Made by a program: the position numbers and the translations under genes
Origin: Aquabacter sp. L1I39
GTDB lineage: Bacteria; Pseudomonadota; Alphaproteobacteria; Rhizobiales; Xanthobacteraceae
Direction of reading: 5' to 3'
Assembly (NCBI RefSeq): GCF_017742835.1
Contig: NZ_CP072392.1
Coordinates: forward strand, 645,388-709,387
DNA: 64,000 bases
Shown: positions 7,544 to 15,820 of the stretch, one piece after another
How the letters are laid out: each line of letters starts with the position of its first letter
Numbering within the stretch: position 1 is the first letter of the stretch
Notes under the pieces: model-generated
Databases searched by the model: none
The model's input: the letters and a program-made list of their open reading frames with translations, nothing else
What the model was told of the DNA's origin: nothing

Positions 7544-9214
7544 ATGATCGGCCGCATGCAGTTAGAAGCCATCCTTGCCAATCTGCGCAATCTGGGCGCC
7601 CGCCGCCTGATCGCGCTGGGCCTGATCGGCGCCACCGTGGTGGCCGCCATCGCGCTGGGCGCCTATTATCTCAGCCAGCCGGAGCGCGAGACGCTCTATG
7701 CCAACCTCAACCGCGAGGACGTGGGCCGCATCGGCGGCGCGCTGAAGGATGCCGGCATTTCCTTTGACGTGAATGCCGACGGCACCTCGGTCCTCGTCGC
7801 CCATTCCGACACTGCCCGCGCCCGCATGCTGCTGGCGGTGAAGGGCCTGCCCCAGAGCGCCAATACCGGCTACGAGCTGTTCAATGACATGCGCTCGTTC
7901 GGCCTCACCTCCTTCATGCAGGAAGTGACGCGGGTGCGCGCGCTGGAAGGCGAGATCGCCCGCACCATCCAGACCATGAAGGGCATCAAGGCGGCGCGCG
8001 TCCACATCGTGCTGCCGGACCGCGGCTCCTTCCGGCGCGACCAGCAGGGCGCCTCCGCCTCGGTCGTCATCCGCACCGAGAATGCCGACGACACCTCGTC
8101 CGCCGCCGCCATCCGCCACCTGGTGGCCGCCGCCATCCCCGGCATGAAGCTCGACAATGTCACCGTCCTCAACACCGAGGGCGCGGTGCTCGGCTCCAGC
8201 GAGGACGGCGCCAATGCCGCCGCTGGCAAGAAGGCCATGCTGCAGAGCCAGGTGAACCGGGAGACCGAGGAGAAGATCCGCCGCACCCTCATCCCCTATC
8301 TGGGCATCGGCAATTTCGAGGTGTCGGTCTCCTCGCGCCTCAACACCGACAAGGTCACCACCAACGAGACCGTGTTCGACCCCGCCTCCAAGGTGGAGCG
8401 CTCGGTGCGCGCGGTGAAGGAGCAGGGCCAGTCCCAGAACCGCACCAAGCAGCCCAACGCCTCGGTGCAGCAGAACATTCCCGGTGGCCAGGCGCCCCCG
8501 GAAGGTGGCAACGATTCCAACGAGAACAACCAGCGCCGCGAGGAGCTGACCAATTTCGAGATCTCCTCGCGCACCGTCCAGACCGTGCGTGACGCCTATG
8601 CGGTGCAGAACCTGTCCATCGCGGTGCTGCTGAACAAGGACCGGCTCACCGCCGCCAATCCGCAGGGCGGGGAAACCATTCCTGTGGAGCAGCAGCTCTT
8701 TGAGGTGGAGCAGCTGGTCGCCTCCGCCGCCGGCTTCGACAAGGAGCGCGGCGACAAGCTGAAGGTGGCGGCGGTTGCGTTCGCCAATGGCGGGCGCGAC
8801 ATGGAGGCCGTGCCCGCCTTGCCCTGGACCGAGCTGCTGCTGCGCCAGGCCGGTACCCTCATCAACGCGGTGACCATCCTCATCGTCGCTGGCCTGCTGA
8901 TCTGGTTCGGCCTGCGCCCCGCCGTGCGCTCCATCCTGGAGCGGCCGCGCGAGCAGGAGATCGCCGAGCTGGAGGCGCGCGAGATCGAGGCCACCATGCT
9001 GGCCGCCCAGCCCGGCGCTCCGGCGCTCGCCGGCCCGCCGGCCGAGGAGGAGCCCGCCGGTCCCATCGCCGGCTCCACCTTGAACCTGATCGAGAACCTC
9101 ACCGGCCAGATGTATCGCAACCCGCAGAAGCGCCTGGAGCAGATCGTCGAGTTCGACGAGGAGCAGGCGGCTGCGATCCTGCGCCAGTGGCTGAACCAGG
9201 AAGCGAGGGCCTGA
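7544..9214 (+). CDS. fliF: Flagellar MS-ring protein FliF
   Basis: FliF forms the inner-membrane MS ring that nucleates the basal body and, on its cytoplasmic tail, binds the C-ring protein FliG. From ATG 7544 the product is 556 residues, normal for the family; ATG 7556 is also possible. The frame extends back to 7463 but the added residues do not look like protein. Transmembrane helix 1 is at about 18-40, the YscJ/FliF secretin-like domain with ETLYANLNREDVGRIGGAL follows, and helix 2 is at about 438-457. The C-terminal tail contains the FliG-binding segment (EQIVEFDEEQAAAILRQWL). It opens the fliF-to-fliK operon, only 3 bp from the next gene. Confidence 0.96.
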   Translation: MIGRMQLEAILANLRNLGARRLIALGLIGATVVAAIALGAYYLSQPERETLYANLNREDVGRIGGALKDAGISFDVNADGTSVLVAHSDTARARMLLAVKGLPQSANTGYELFNDMRSFGLTSFMQEVTRVRALEGEIARTIQTMKGIKAARVHIVLPDRGSFRRDQQGASASVVIRTENADDTSSAAAIRHLVAAAIPGMKLDNVTVLNTEGAVLGSSEDGANAAAGKKAMLQSQVNRETEEKIRRTLIPYLGIGNFEVSVSSRLNTDKVTTNETVFDPASKVERSVRAVKEQGQSQNRTKQPNASVQQNIPGGQAPPEGGNDSNENNQRREELTNFEISSRTVQTVRDAYAVQNLSIAVLLNKDRLTAANPQGGETIPVEQQLFEVEQLVASAAGFDKERGDKLKVAAVAFANGGRDMEAVPALPWTELLLRQAGTLINAVTILIVAGLLIWFGLRPAVRSILERPREQEIAELEAREIEATMLAAQPGAPALAGPPAEEEPAGPIAGSTLNLIENLTGQMYRNPQKRLEQIVEFDEEQAAAILRQWLNQEARA

Positions 9215-9217
9215 TCC

Positions 9218-9889
9218 ATGCACGCGCTGTCCCGCCACTTGCCCCATTTCGGCCCGCTGGGGCCAACCCTCTCGGCCCGCCCCGCCTCGCCGGCGGAAAA
9301 GCCGGCTGCCTCGCCCCCCGCGGTGCGCCCGCCGGCAATCCCCGAACGCCCCCGCCCGGACGTGCGCTTCTCCCAGGACGATCTCGCCCGCGCGGTAGAG
9401 CTCGCCCGCACCGAGGCCCGGCGCGAAGCCCAGGAGCAGGCGCAGGCCGCCATCGCCGCCCTGGAAGCTGCGCGCGCGCAGGACCAGAGCGCCGCCGAGT
9501 CCCGCATCGCCGCCGTGCGCGCGGACTGGACGGCAGAGCAGGCCGACCGCCTCGCGGATGGCTTCCGATCCGCCTTGGACGGTTTCGGCACCCAATTGTC
9601 CGACGCCCTAGCACCCATTCTGGCGCCGTTCGTCACCGAACGGGTCCGCGACCAGGCGCTGCGGGAATTGGACAGCCTGGTGAAGCATCAGATGGCGCTT
9701 GGTTCGGGCGCCATCCAGATCACCGGCCCGCAGGATCTGCTCGATGCGCTCGGCACCCGCCTCGGCGCGGCGAGCGGCATCACCTTCACCCCCGGCAACA
9801 CTCCGGAAGTGCGCATCGAAGCCGACGGCGCGGTCATCGAGACCCAGCTCCAGGCTTGGCGCGACCGGCTCGCCGGCCTTTCGGACTGA
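9218..9889 (+). CDS. FliH-like flagellar assembly protein
   Basis: A 223-residue soluble protein immediately after fliF and before motB. The N-terminal 50 residues are Pro/Ala-rich, followed by a highly charged Ala/Glu/Gln/Arg helix (about 55-110) predicted to form a coiled coil. A compact C-terminal domain follows with a hydrophobic sheet pattern (IQITGPQDLLDALGTRL ... VRIEADGAVIETQLQAWRDRL). This layout and position match FliH, the regulator of the FliI export ATPase, as found in divergent form in alphaproteobacteria. Sequence identity to classical FliH is weak, so a generic flagellar protein of unknown role is the alternative. Confidence 0.6.
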   Translation: MHALSRHLPHFGPLGPTLSARPASPAEKPAASPPAVRPPAIPERPRPDVRFSQDDLARAVELARTEARREAQEQAQAAIAALEAARAQDQSAAESRIAAVRADWTAEQADRLADGFRSALDGFGTQLSDALAPILAPFVTERVRDQALRELDSLVKHQMALGSGAIQITGPQDLLDALGTRLGAASGITFTPGNTPEVRIEADGAVIETQLQAWRDRLAGLSD

Positions 9890-9899
9890 GGAGACAGGC

Positions 9900-11174
9900 A
9901 TGTCCGAAAAGGAAGGCCACGGCGAGATCATCATCATCAAGCGCCACGAAGACGAGGAGCACGAGGCCCATTCCAGCGCCTGGAAGGTGGCGCATGCGGA
10001 CTTCATGACCGCCATGATGGCCTTCTTCCTCATCATGTGGCTCATCAACGTCACCGACAAGGACGTGCGCAAGGCCATCGCCCAATACTTCAACCCCGTG
10101 GACCTCGCCTCTTCGGTCACCGACGTGAACGGCCTCAACGATCCCGAGGATACCGAGGCCAAGGGCACGTCATCCAATGGCGACAAGTCCTCGGCGCTGA
10201 AGAACACCGTGGGCGAGAAGACCGGCGCCGGCGCCGACCGCCAGCAGGGCGACAAGGAGCGCACCGCGTTCCAGGACCCCTATGCTCTCCTCGACAAGCT
10301 GGCTGGCGATGCCGATCCCACGCCGGGCGCGACGCCGGACGCCGCCATCGGCGAGGTGGGCGCGCAGGGCAATGCCTTCGGCGACACGGTGCGCGATCCC
10401 TTCGACCCCACCTATTGGCAGATGAGCCAGGGCCGCAAGCCGCGCTCCGAGGAAGGCGGCAAGCCCGCCCGCATCACCATGCCGAGCCCAGGCGGCAAGC
10501 CAGATGCCGCCGCCGCGCGCCAGATTCCCGGCCAGGGCGATGCCGCCAAAGGCGACCAGGCCAAGGGAGATCAAGCAAAAGGCGATACCGGCCGCCTCGA
10601 CGGCAAGACCGACCTTGCCCAGAAGGCGGGACAAGCGGGGCTCCAGCCCGGCGGCGCCGTGGCCGGAACCGGCGGCGGCCAAGGCGGCTCGGCCGGCCAG
10701 ACGCCGGCCCAGGCCCAGCTCCAGGCGGTGCAGCAGGCCGTTCAGCAGGCGGTGAAGGACACCATGACGGGGCCCGGCGCGCCGCGCGTGGATGTGCGCC
10801 TCACCAAGGAGGGATTGATCGTCAATCTCACCGACGACACCGACTTCTCCATGTTCCCGGTGGGCTCGGCGGTTCCCGACGGGCGGGTGGTGCGCATGAT
10901 GGCGAAGATCGCCCAGATCCTCGCCGCGCGCCCTGGCGAAATCGTGGTGCGCGGCCACACCGACGCGCGCCCGTTCCGCTCCGACACCTATGACAATTGG
11001 CGCCTCTCCACCGCCCGCGCCCACATGGCCCACTACATGCTGGTGCGCGGCGGCCTCGACGAGAAGCGCGTGATCAAGATCGAGGGCCTCGCCGACCGGG
11101 AGCTGAAGAACACCACCGACCCGAACGCGGCCCAGAACCGGCGCATCGAGATCCTGCTGCGGAGCCCGTCATGA
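9900..11174 (+). CDS. motB: Flagellar stator protein MotB
   Basis: MotB anchors the stator to peptidoglycan and carries the proton-binding Asp. From ATG 9900 (RBS GGAGACAGGC) it is 424 residues. One transmembrane helix lies at about residues 37-52 and the essential Asp is at position 34 (HADFMTAMMAFF). A long low-complexity linker contains imperfect AKGDQAKGDQ-type repeats (about 215-235). The C-terminal OmpA-like peptidoglycan-binding domain (about 295-420) has the GHTDARPF and NRRIEI motifs. Linker length is greater than in E. coli but usual for rhizobial MotB. Its stop overlaps the motC start (ATGA). motA is not in the window. Confidence 0.95.
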   Translation: MSEKEGHGEIIIIKRHEDEEHEAHSSAWKVAHADFMTAMMAFFLIMWLINVTDKDVRKAIAQYFNPVDLASSVTDVNGLNDPEDTEAKGTSSNGDKSSALKNTVGEKTGAGADRQQGDKERTAFQDPYALLDKLAGDADPTPGATPDAAIGEVGAQGNAFGDTVRDPFDPTYWQMSQGRKPRSEEGGKPARITMPSPGGKPDAAAARQIPGQGDAAKGDQAKGDQAKGDTGRLDGKTDLAQKAGQAGLQPGGAVAGTGGGQGGSAGQTPAQAQLQAVQQAVQQAVKDTMTGPGAPRVDVRLTKEGLIVNLTDDTDFSMFPVGSAVPDGRVVRMMAKIAQILAARPGEIVVRGHTDARPFRSDTYDNWRLSTARAHMAHYMLVRGGLDEKRVIKIEGLADRELKNTTDPNAAQNRRIEILLRSPS

Positions 11175-13276
11175 GGGACCGCATCCTCCTCACCCCGACG
11201 CTGGGGGCGATCGCCCGCGCCGCCGCCTTTGCCACCGCCCTTGCTCTGGTCCCCCAGGCGGCGGGAGCCACGGAGGCGGATCCGTGGGGTGGCATGCGCG
11301 CCGCCGGCGAGAGCCCGAAGGGCGCACCCGCAGCCGTGCCCGCGGCCAGCCCGGCCACGCCCGCACGCCCGGCGGCATTGCCCCGGGACGCGGCACCTGC
11401 CGCACCGGCCGCGCAGGCGCCCGGCACGTCCGAACGCCCGGCGACCACGGCGCTCGCGGCCCCCCTTGCCATCCCCTTCCCCCGTCCCCGCCCGGCGGAT
11501 GCCCCCGGGGCCGTCACGTCCCCGCCCCCTGCAGCCCCCGCCCCGGAATTGGCCGGCCGCGCCGTGTTCGACGCGGAGGCGGATGGCGAGGGGCTGGCCC
11601 CCGGCATGTTCGATGCGGCGGTGAACGCCTTCCCGCCGCCGAGCGCTGCCCTTCCTGCGCCCAGCCCGCCGGCCGCCGCCGGCACCATGGGCGCGCTGCA
11701 AGCGGCCATGTTCCCTTCCGCGCTCGCCGCGCCCGTGGCGCCGAGCGTTCCCCTTTCCCCCGCGACGCCCGCCCCGGCAGAGGCTCCCCAAGCCGCCCCG
11801 CCCGCGGCCCAGCCCGCCGCCGCGCCATCGACGCCACCCGCGCCCGGCGCGCTGGCACACGAGCAACCCCAAGCGGCCGGTGAGTCCCACCCCGAGAGCC
11901 AGTCCCACCCCGAGAGCCAGTCGCACCCCGAGGGCCAGGTGGACCCGGCCCACGCCGATGGGCAGGCGCCGGAGCAAGAGGCCGCGCACGCGCAGGATCA
12001 CGCCCCGGCAGCCACCGGCCACGGCGATAGCCACGGCACCGCCGCCCATGAGCCGCCGCGCGACACGCGCCCCGTGGACCTCCTGCGCCGCCTCCAGCGG
12101 CTCCAAGACCGGCTTGCCGCCGGCACCAGCGAGGGCCTGCCGGCCCAGCGGGACCTGATTTCCCAGATCGATGCCGCCTATGCGGGCTTCCCCCAGGAGG
12201 TCTGGCAGGACGAGCGCAATGCGCGGGCCCTGGCGGTCTATTTCCTCAGCGGCGGCACGCCCGGCGTGCTGCGCAAGATCCTCGACCGCGAGCCGGCTCC
12301 GGCGGGCGACATCCGCATGCTGCGGGGCATCCTGGCCTATGCGGAAGGGCGCGGTGAGGAAGCCCTGCGCTTCCTCGGGGAGGTGGATGCCCGTGCCCAA
12401 CCCAATGTGCTTGGCGGCCAGATCGCGCTGGCCCAGGCCGCCCTGGTGGTGCGCCAGGACCCGGCCAAGGCCTCCGACCTCCTGGACCTCGCTCGCCTCC
12501 TCCTGCCGGGCACGCTGGTGGAGGAGGCGGCACTGCGCCGCCAGATCCTGGTGGAGAGCCAGAGCGCGGACATTTCCCGGTTCCAGCGGCTGACCCGGCA
12601 ATATCTGTTCCGCTTCCGCCATTCGGTCTATGCGGGCAATTTCCGCCAGCGCTTCGCGGCGGCGCTCACCCGCATGCCCTTTGTCAATGATCCCGCCCAG
12701 TTCGGCCGGCTGGACGAGATGCTCAAGCCCATCGAGCCTGAGGGCCGTCGGGACATCTACCTGCTCATCGCGCGCGCTGCCCTCACCCAGGGCCGGACGA
12801 CCGCCGCCGCCCTCTGCGCGGAGCGCACCCTGGCGCTCGCCCCGCCGGCGAGCCTTGATGCGGAACGCGCGCGTCTCTATGGCGCGGCGGCTACCGCCGC
12901 CTCCGCCAGTGGCTATGCGGCCGCCCTCAAGACGCTGGCCGCGGTGGACCGCAGCCGGCTCGACCCCTCCGATATCGCCCTGCTGGATGCGGCCCGCGAA
13001 GCCGCCGGAACGGTGCGCGATGCCTCCCGCGTCAGCGTCCAAGCCGTCCCCGCCGCGGCGCCCGCACCCGTTCCCGTGGCTGCGCCGGTCACCATGCCTG
13101 TGGCCGCGCCGGCAAGCCCGCCCGCCATTCCCGTTGCCGCATCCACGACCGCTCCGGCGCCCTCCGCCTCCCCTCCGGCCGCCCCCGCGCCGCAGACGGA
13201 GGAGACGGACGCCGTGAAGGGGGCACGGGCGAAACTCGAAGCCGTGGACGCCCTGCTGAAGGAGGCCCCCCGATGA
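11171..13276 (+). CDS. motC: MotC-like periplasmic motility protein
   Basis: In rhizobia MotC is a periplasmic protein that works with MotB in torque generation. The 701-residue product has an N-terminal signal peptide (about 1-33, ending AAGA-T). A very long Ala/Pro-rich region (about 35-300) includes three SHPESQ-type tandem repeats and a His/Glu/Gly-rich stretch. A folded helical domain of about 300 residues follows (about 300-620: RPVDLLRRLQRLQ ... RFRHSVYAGNFRQRF), which resembles MotC. A second Ala/Pro-rich tail follows. Known MotC proteins are about 430 residues, so the extra length is almost all low complexity. The start overlaps motB and the stop overlaps fliK. Confidence 0.82.
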   Translation: MRDRILLTPTLGAIARAAAFATALALVPQAAGATEADPWGGMRAAGESPKGAPAAVPAASPATPARPAALPRDAAPAAPAAQAPGTSERPATTALAAPLAIPFPRPRPADAPGAVTSPPPAAPAPELAGRAVFDAEADGEGLAPGMFDAAVNAFPPPSAALPAPSPPAAAGTMGALQAAMFPSALAAPVAPSVPLSPATPAPAEAPQAAPPAAQPAAAPSTPPAPGALAHEQPQAAGESHPESQSHPESQSHPEGQVDPAHADGQAPEQEAAHAQDHAPAATGHGDSHGTAAHEPPRDTRPVDLLRRLQRLQDRLAAGTSEGLPAQRDLISQIDAAYAGFPQEVWQDERNARALAVYFLSGGTPGVLRKILDREPAPAGDIRMLRGILAYAEGRGEEALRFLGEVDARAQPNVLGGQIALAQAALVVRQDPAKASDLLDLARLLLPGTLVEEAALRRQILVESQSADISRFQRLTRQYLFRFRHSVYAGNFRQRFAAALTRMPFVNDPAQFGRLDEMLKPIEPEGRRDIYLLIARAALTQGRTTAAALCAERTLALAPPASLDAERARLYGAAATAASASGYAAALKTLAAVDRSRLDPSDIALLDAAREAAGTVRDASRVSVQAVPAAAPAPVPVAAPVTMPVAAPASPPAIPVAASTTAPAPSASPPAAPAPQTEETDAVKGARAKLEAVDALLKEAPR
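11885..11938 (+). repeat. Three 18-bp in-frame tandem repeats in motC
   Basis: Three consecutive 18-bp units (TCCCACCCCGAGAGCCAG; the third has two changes) encode SHPESQ, SHPESQ, SHPEGQ. The unit length is a multiple of three, so copy-number change would lengthen the linker without frameshift. Confidence 0.9.
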
Positions 13277-15270
13277 TGCCGCTGGACGCCCGCTTCACCA
13301 CCCTTCCCATCCCAGCCAACGACACCCGGCCGCCGGACGAAGGCGACGGCGCCCGCGCCGGAAATCCCTTCTCCGGCCTGCTCGACGAAATGGGGCGCGG
13401 CGCCGGCGGGCAGTCTCCGACGGACCAGCGCCCCACGGAAGAAGCCGGGGGGGCCGCCCAGGCGGCGCCCGGCAGTCCCGCTGCCCCGGCCGAGCCGGCG
13501 GAGGGGGGCACCGACCTGTCCCGCCTCATCGCCCGCGCGCTCACCCGTTCCGGCGGAATGGCGCAGGAGGTGGCGCGTCCCGCCATGGCGCCCTTGCCGA
13601 CCGCGGCTCGCGCGCTGCAGGCCGAAGCCGGTGCGGCCGCGGACGCCGGTCGTATGTCTTTGGACCTTGAGCGCCTCTCCCCGTCCTGCGCCCTTGGCGC
13701 ATCGCCCCTCGCCGACGTGGCAGAGCCTGGCGACACCGGTCTCGACCGGACGGACGCGCCCGGAATGGATGCAGCCGAGGATCGGTCGGGGACAGATGCC
13801 GCAGGAAGCGCTGCGGCGGGATGGGATGCTACCGGCACGGTGGCGCAGATGGTCTGCCTCGCCCCGCCCTCCGCGGGCCGGACCGGTGGAACATCGCCCC
13901 ATGATCCCGCGCCCGATCCCCATGCCGGCGCCCCCCACGCAGGGGCCGCGCCCCAGGATGCGCAAGAGGACATAACGCAGGATGCCCCGCGTCTGGTGGC
14001 GAAAGTTCTGGACGTGCAGACCCATTTCGCGCCCATCCGCTCCCTGGTGAGCACCTCCGCTCCCGCTGCCGCACCGCCCGCGACGGCCGGTGCCGATACC
14101 GCCAGGATCATCCCGGCTGTGGAGACGAGGGGCGGGGCCCGGCCGCTTGCCGCCGGCCCCGGCTTGTCCGGAACGGACGGCTTCCCCTCTTTGGCCTCGC
14201 GCCCCGCCGACGCCCCCGCCAACGCCCCCGCACAGCGGGCCGAGATGGGGGCCGAGCCCTTCAGCGCCCCGACGCGCACGCCGGATGTGGCCACTGGCGG
14301 GACCGCGCAACCCAACCCGGCGGCGGCGCCCGCCGCCCCCATTCGCGCCCCTGTGGTGACTGCCCCGCCGCAACCCGCGCCCGCCACGTCGGACGTTCTC
14401 CATACGGGCCAGTCCCCCGCCGCCACTGACGCGGACACCGCCGTCCTCGCGGCCCTGTCCACGCCGGATCGCCCCGCCCGGCGCGCCGAGCCTGCGGCGG
14501 CCAGCACATCCGGCAGCGTGAAGGCGCCCGAGGCCACTCCGGGAACCACCCCCTTCGAGCCGAGCCCGGTTGCCCGGGCGGGCGGCGAACGTTCATCCAG
14601 CCGCGATGAGCGGCGCGACGAACGCGCCGCCTCCGTGCCCATAGAAACCGGCGCAGGACGGGGGGCTGCGGGTTCCGCCGCCCCCACGGGCACCCCCATG
14701 CCCTCCGCCGCCCCGCCCGCGACGGCTGCGGTGGCCGTCGCCATTTCGGAGGCCGCAAGCCGCCTGGTGCGGACCAATGCGGGCATCGACCTCACCGCCC
14801 CCCCGCGCCCCGGCGATCCCGTCCGCATCATGGAGATCGCCCTTTCGCCCGAGGGCCTCGGCAAGGTGACGGTGCGCCTGCGCCTCACGTCCGACGGGCT
14901 TGAGGTAAGGGTGCGCGCCTCCGATGCCGGGACAGCCGCCCTGCTTCAGCAGGACAAGGCGCAGCTCGCCGGCATCCTGCGGGAATTTGGCTGCAGCGAG
15001 GACCGGATGGAGGTGTCCGGCCCGGATGGCTCCGCCATCGGCTCCGGAGCGGGTCCCGACCTGCGCTCCACACAGGCTTCCCCCGGCGATGACCGCCGGG
15101 GCGATCCGCAAGGAGACCGTCAGCAAGGCGGCTCCCAGGACGGCTCAAGACGCAATGAGGGACGACATGACGACCAAGGCTCCCGCAATCCTGGGCGCGG
15201 CGGCGCGCGCGATGCCGGCTTTGATCTTCGCCTGGACGGCGGCCTTGATGGTGGCCTGCTGGACGGCTAG
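13273..15270 (+). CDS. fliK: Flagellar hook-length control protein FliK
   Basis: FliK is the secreted molecular ruler that sets hook length and switches export specificity. The 665-residue protein is mostly a Pro/Ala/Thr-rich, poorly conserved ruler region. The C-terminal Flg_hook domain lies at about residues 510-600 (MEIALSPEGLGKVTVRL followed by VRASDAGTAALLQQDKAQL), the part that contacts FlhB. The last 60 residues are Asp/Gly/Arg-rich. The start ATG overlaps the motC stop by 4 bp. FliK proteins vary widely in length, and this one is long. Confidence 0.93.
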   Translation: MMPLDARFTTLPIPANDTRPPDEGDGARAGNPFSGLLDEMGRGAGGQSPTDQRPTEEAGGAAQAAPGSPAAPAEPAEGGTDLSRLIARALTRSGGMAQEVARPAMAPLPTAARALQAEAGAAADAGRMSLDLERLSPSCALGASPLADVAEPGDTGLDRTDAPGMDAAEDRSGTDAAGSAAAGWDATGTVAQMVCLAPPSAGRTGGTSPHDPAPDPHAGAPHAGAAPQDAQEDITQDAPRLVAKVLDVQTHFAPIRSLVSTSAPAAAPPATAGADTARIIPAVETRGGARPLAAGPGLSGTDGFPSLASRPADAPANAPAQRAEMGAEPFSAPTRTPDVATGGTAQPNPAAAPAAPIRAPVVTAPPQPAPATSDVLHTGQSPAATDADTAVLAALSTPDRPARRAEPAAASTSGSVKAPEATPGTTPFEPSPVARAGGERSSSRDERRDERAASVPIETGAGRGAAGSAAPTGTPMPSAAPPATAAVAVAISEAASRLVRTNAGIDLTAPPRPGDPVRIMEIALSPEGLGKVTVRLRLTSDGLEVRVRASDAGTAALLQQDKAQLAGILREFGCSEDRMEVSGPDGSAIGSGAGPDLRSTQASPGDDRRGDPQGDRQQGGSQDGSRRNEGRHDDQGSRNPGRGGARDAGFDLRLDGGLDGGLLDG

Positions 15271-15805
15271 CCCCGCCTCCGCCGGCCCCGCACGCGGCGG
15301 CCCGCCCAATGTGTGCGAGCGGGAACTGGCGCGCGCCTCGGTGAAGTATGACGTGCCCCTGCCCATTCTCTATGCGGTGGGCCTGACGGAGAGCGGCTAT
15401 GGCGGCTTTCTCCAGCCTTACACCCTCTACATGGAGGGCAAGGGGCATGTCTCATCCAACCTCGCGGATGCGCTGCGCCTGTTCCATGAGGCCCGCAGCC
15501 GGGGCGTCGACCTCATCGACATCGGTTGCATGCAGGTCAACTATTACTGGCACAAGCAGGAATTCAGGACGGTGGAGGAGATCTTCGATCCGCGCCTGAA
15601 CGTGGAGCAGGCGGCCCGGTTCCTTCAGGTCCTGAAGAAGCGCCACGGCACCTGGACCATGGCGCTTGCCCGCTACAATGCCGGCCCCAAGAACACGCCG
15701 GCCCAGAAGCGTTATGTCTGCCGCATCATGAAAAATCTGGTGGCGGCCGGGGTCGGCACCTGGACCCCGGACGCGCGCACCTTCTGCATCGGCGAGAAGG
15801 TCTGA
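15167..15805 (+). CDS. Secreted lytic transglycosylase (SLT domain)
   Basis: A peptidoglycan-cleaving transglycosylase, probably opening the wall for rod passage, since alphaproteobacterial FlgJ lacks an enzymatic domain. From ATG 15167 (AGGGA 6 bp upstream) it is 212 residues; ATG 15155 is an alternative. The N-terminus is a signal peptide (about 1-43, ending SPASA-G). The SLT domain shows the catalytic Glu in GLTESGYGG, then IGCMQVNYYWH and ARYNAG. The start lies about 100 bp inside the fliK 3' end in another frame, indicating translational coupling. A free-standing muralytic lipoprotein or general recycling enzyme is the alternative. Confidence 0.9.
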   Translation: MTTKAPAILGAAARAMPALIFAWTAALMVACWTASPASAGPARGGPPNVCERELARASVKYDVPLPILYAVGLTESGYGGFLQPYTLYMEGKGHVSSNLADALRLFHEARSRGVDLIDIGCMQVNYYWHKQEFRTVEEIFDPRLNVEQAARFLQVLKKRHGTWTMALARYNAGPKNTPAQKRYVCRIMKNLVAAGVGTWTPDARTFCIGEKV

Positions 15806-15820
15806 GGCGCTTGCGCCTCA
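15803..15820. terminator. Shared bidirectional hairpin between convergent genes
   Basis: TGAGGCGC (15803-15810) pairs with GCGCCTCA (15813-15820). The two stop codons of the convergent genes (transglycosylase and gamma-glutamyltransferase) are the outer ends of this palindrome. It lacks a T run in either direction. Confidence 0.5.

Noticed and set aside
11885..11938. Short tandem repeat as a possible CRISPR or minisatellite
   Set aside because: Units are 18 bp without spacers and lie in frame inside motC; they are coding repeats.
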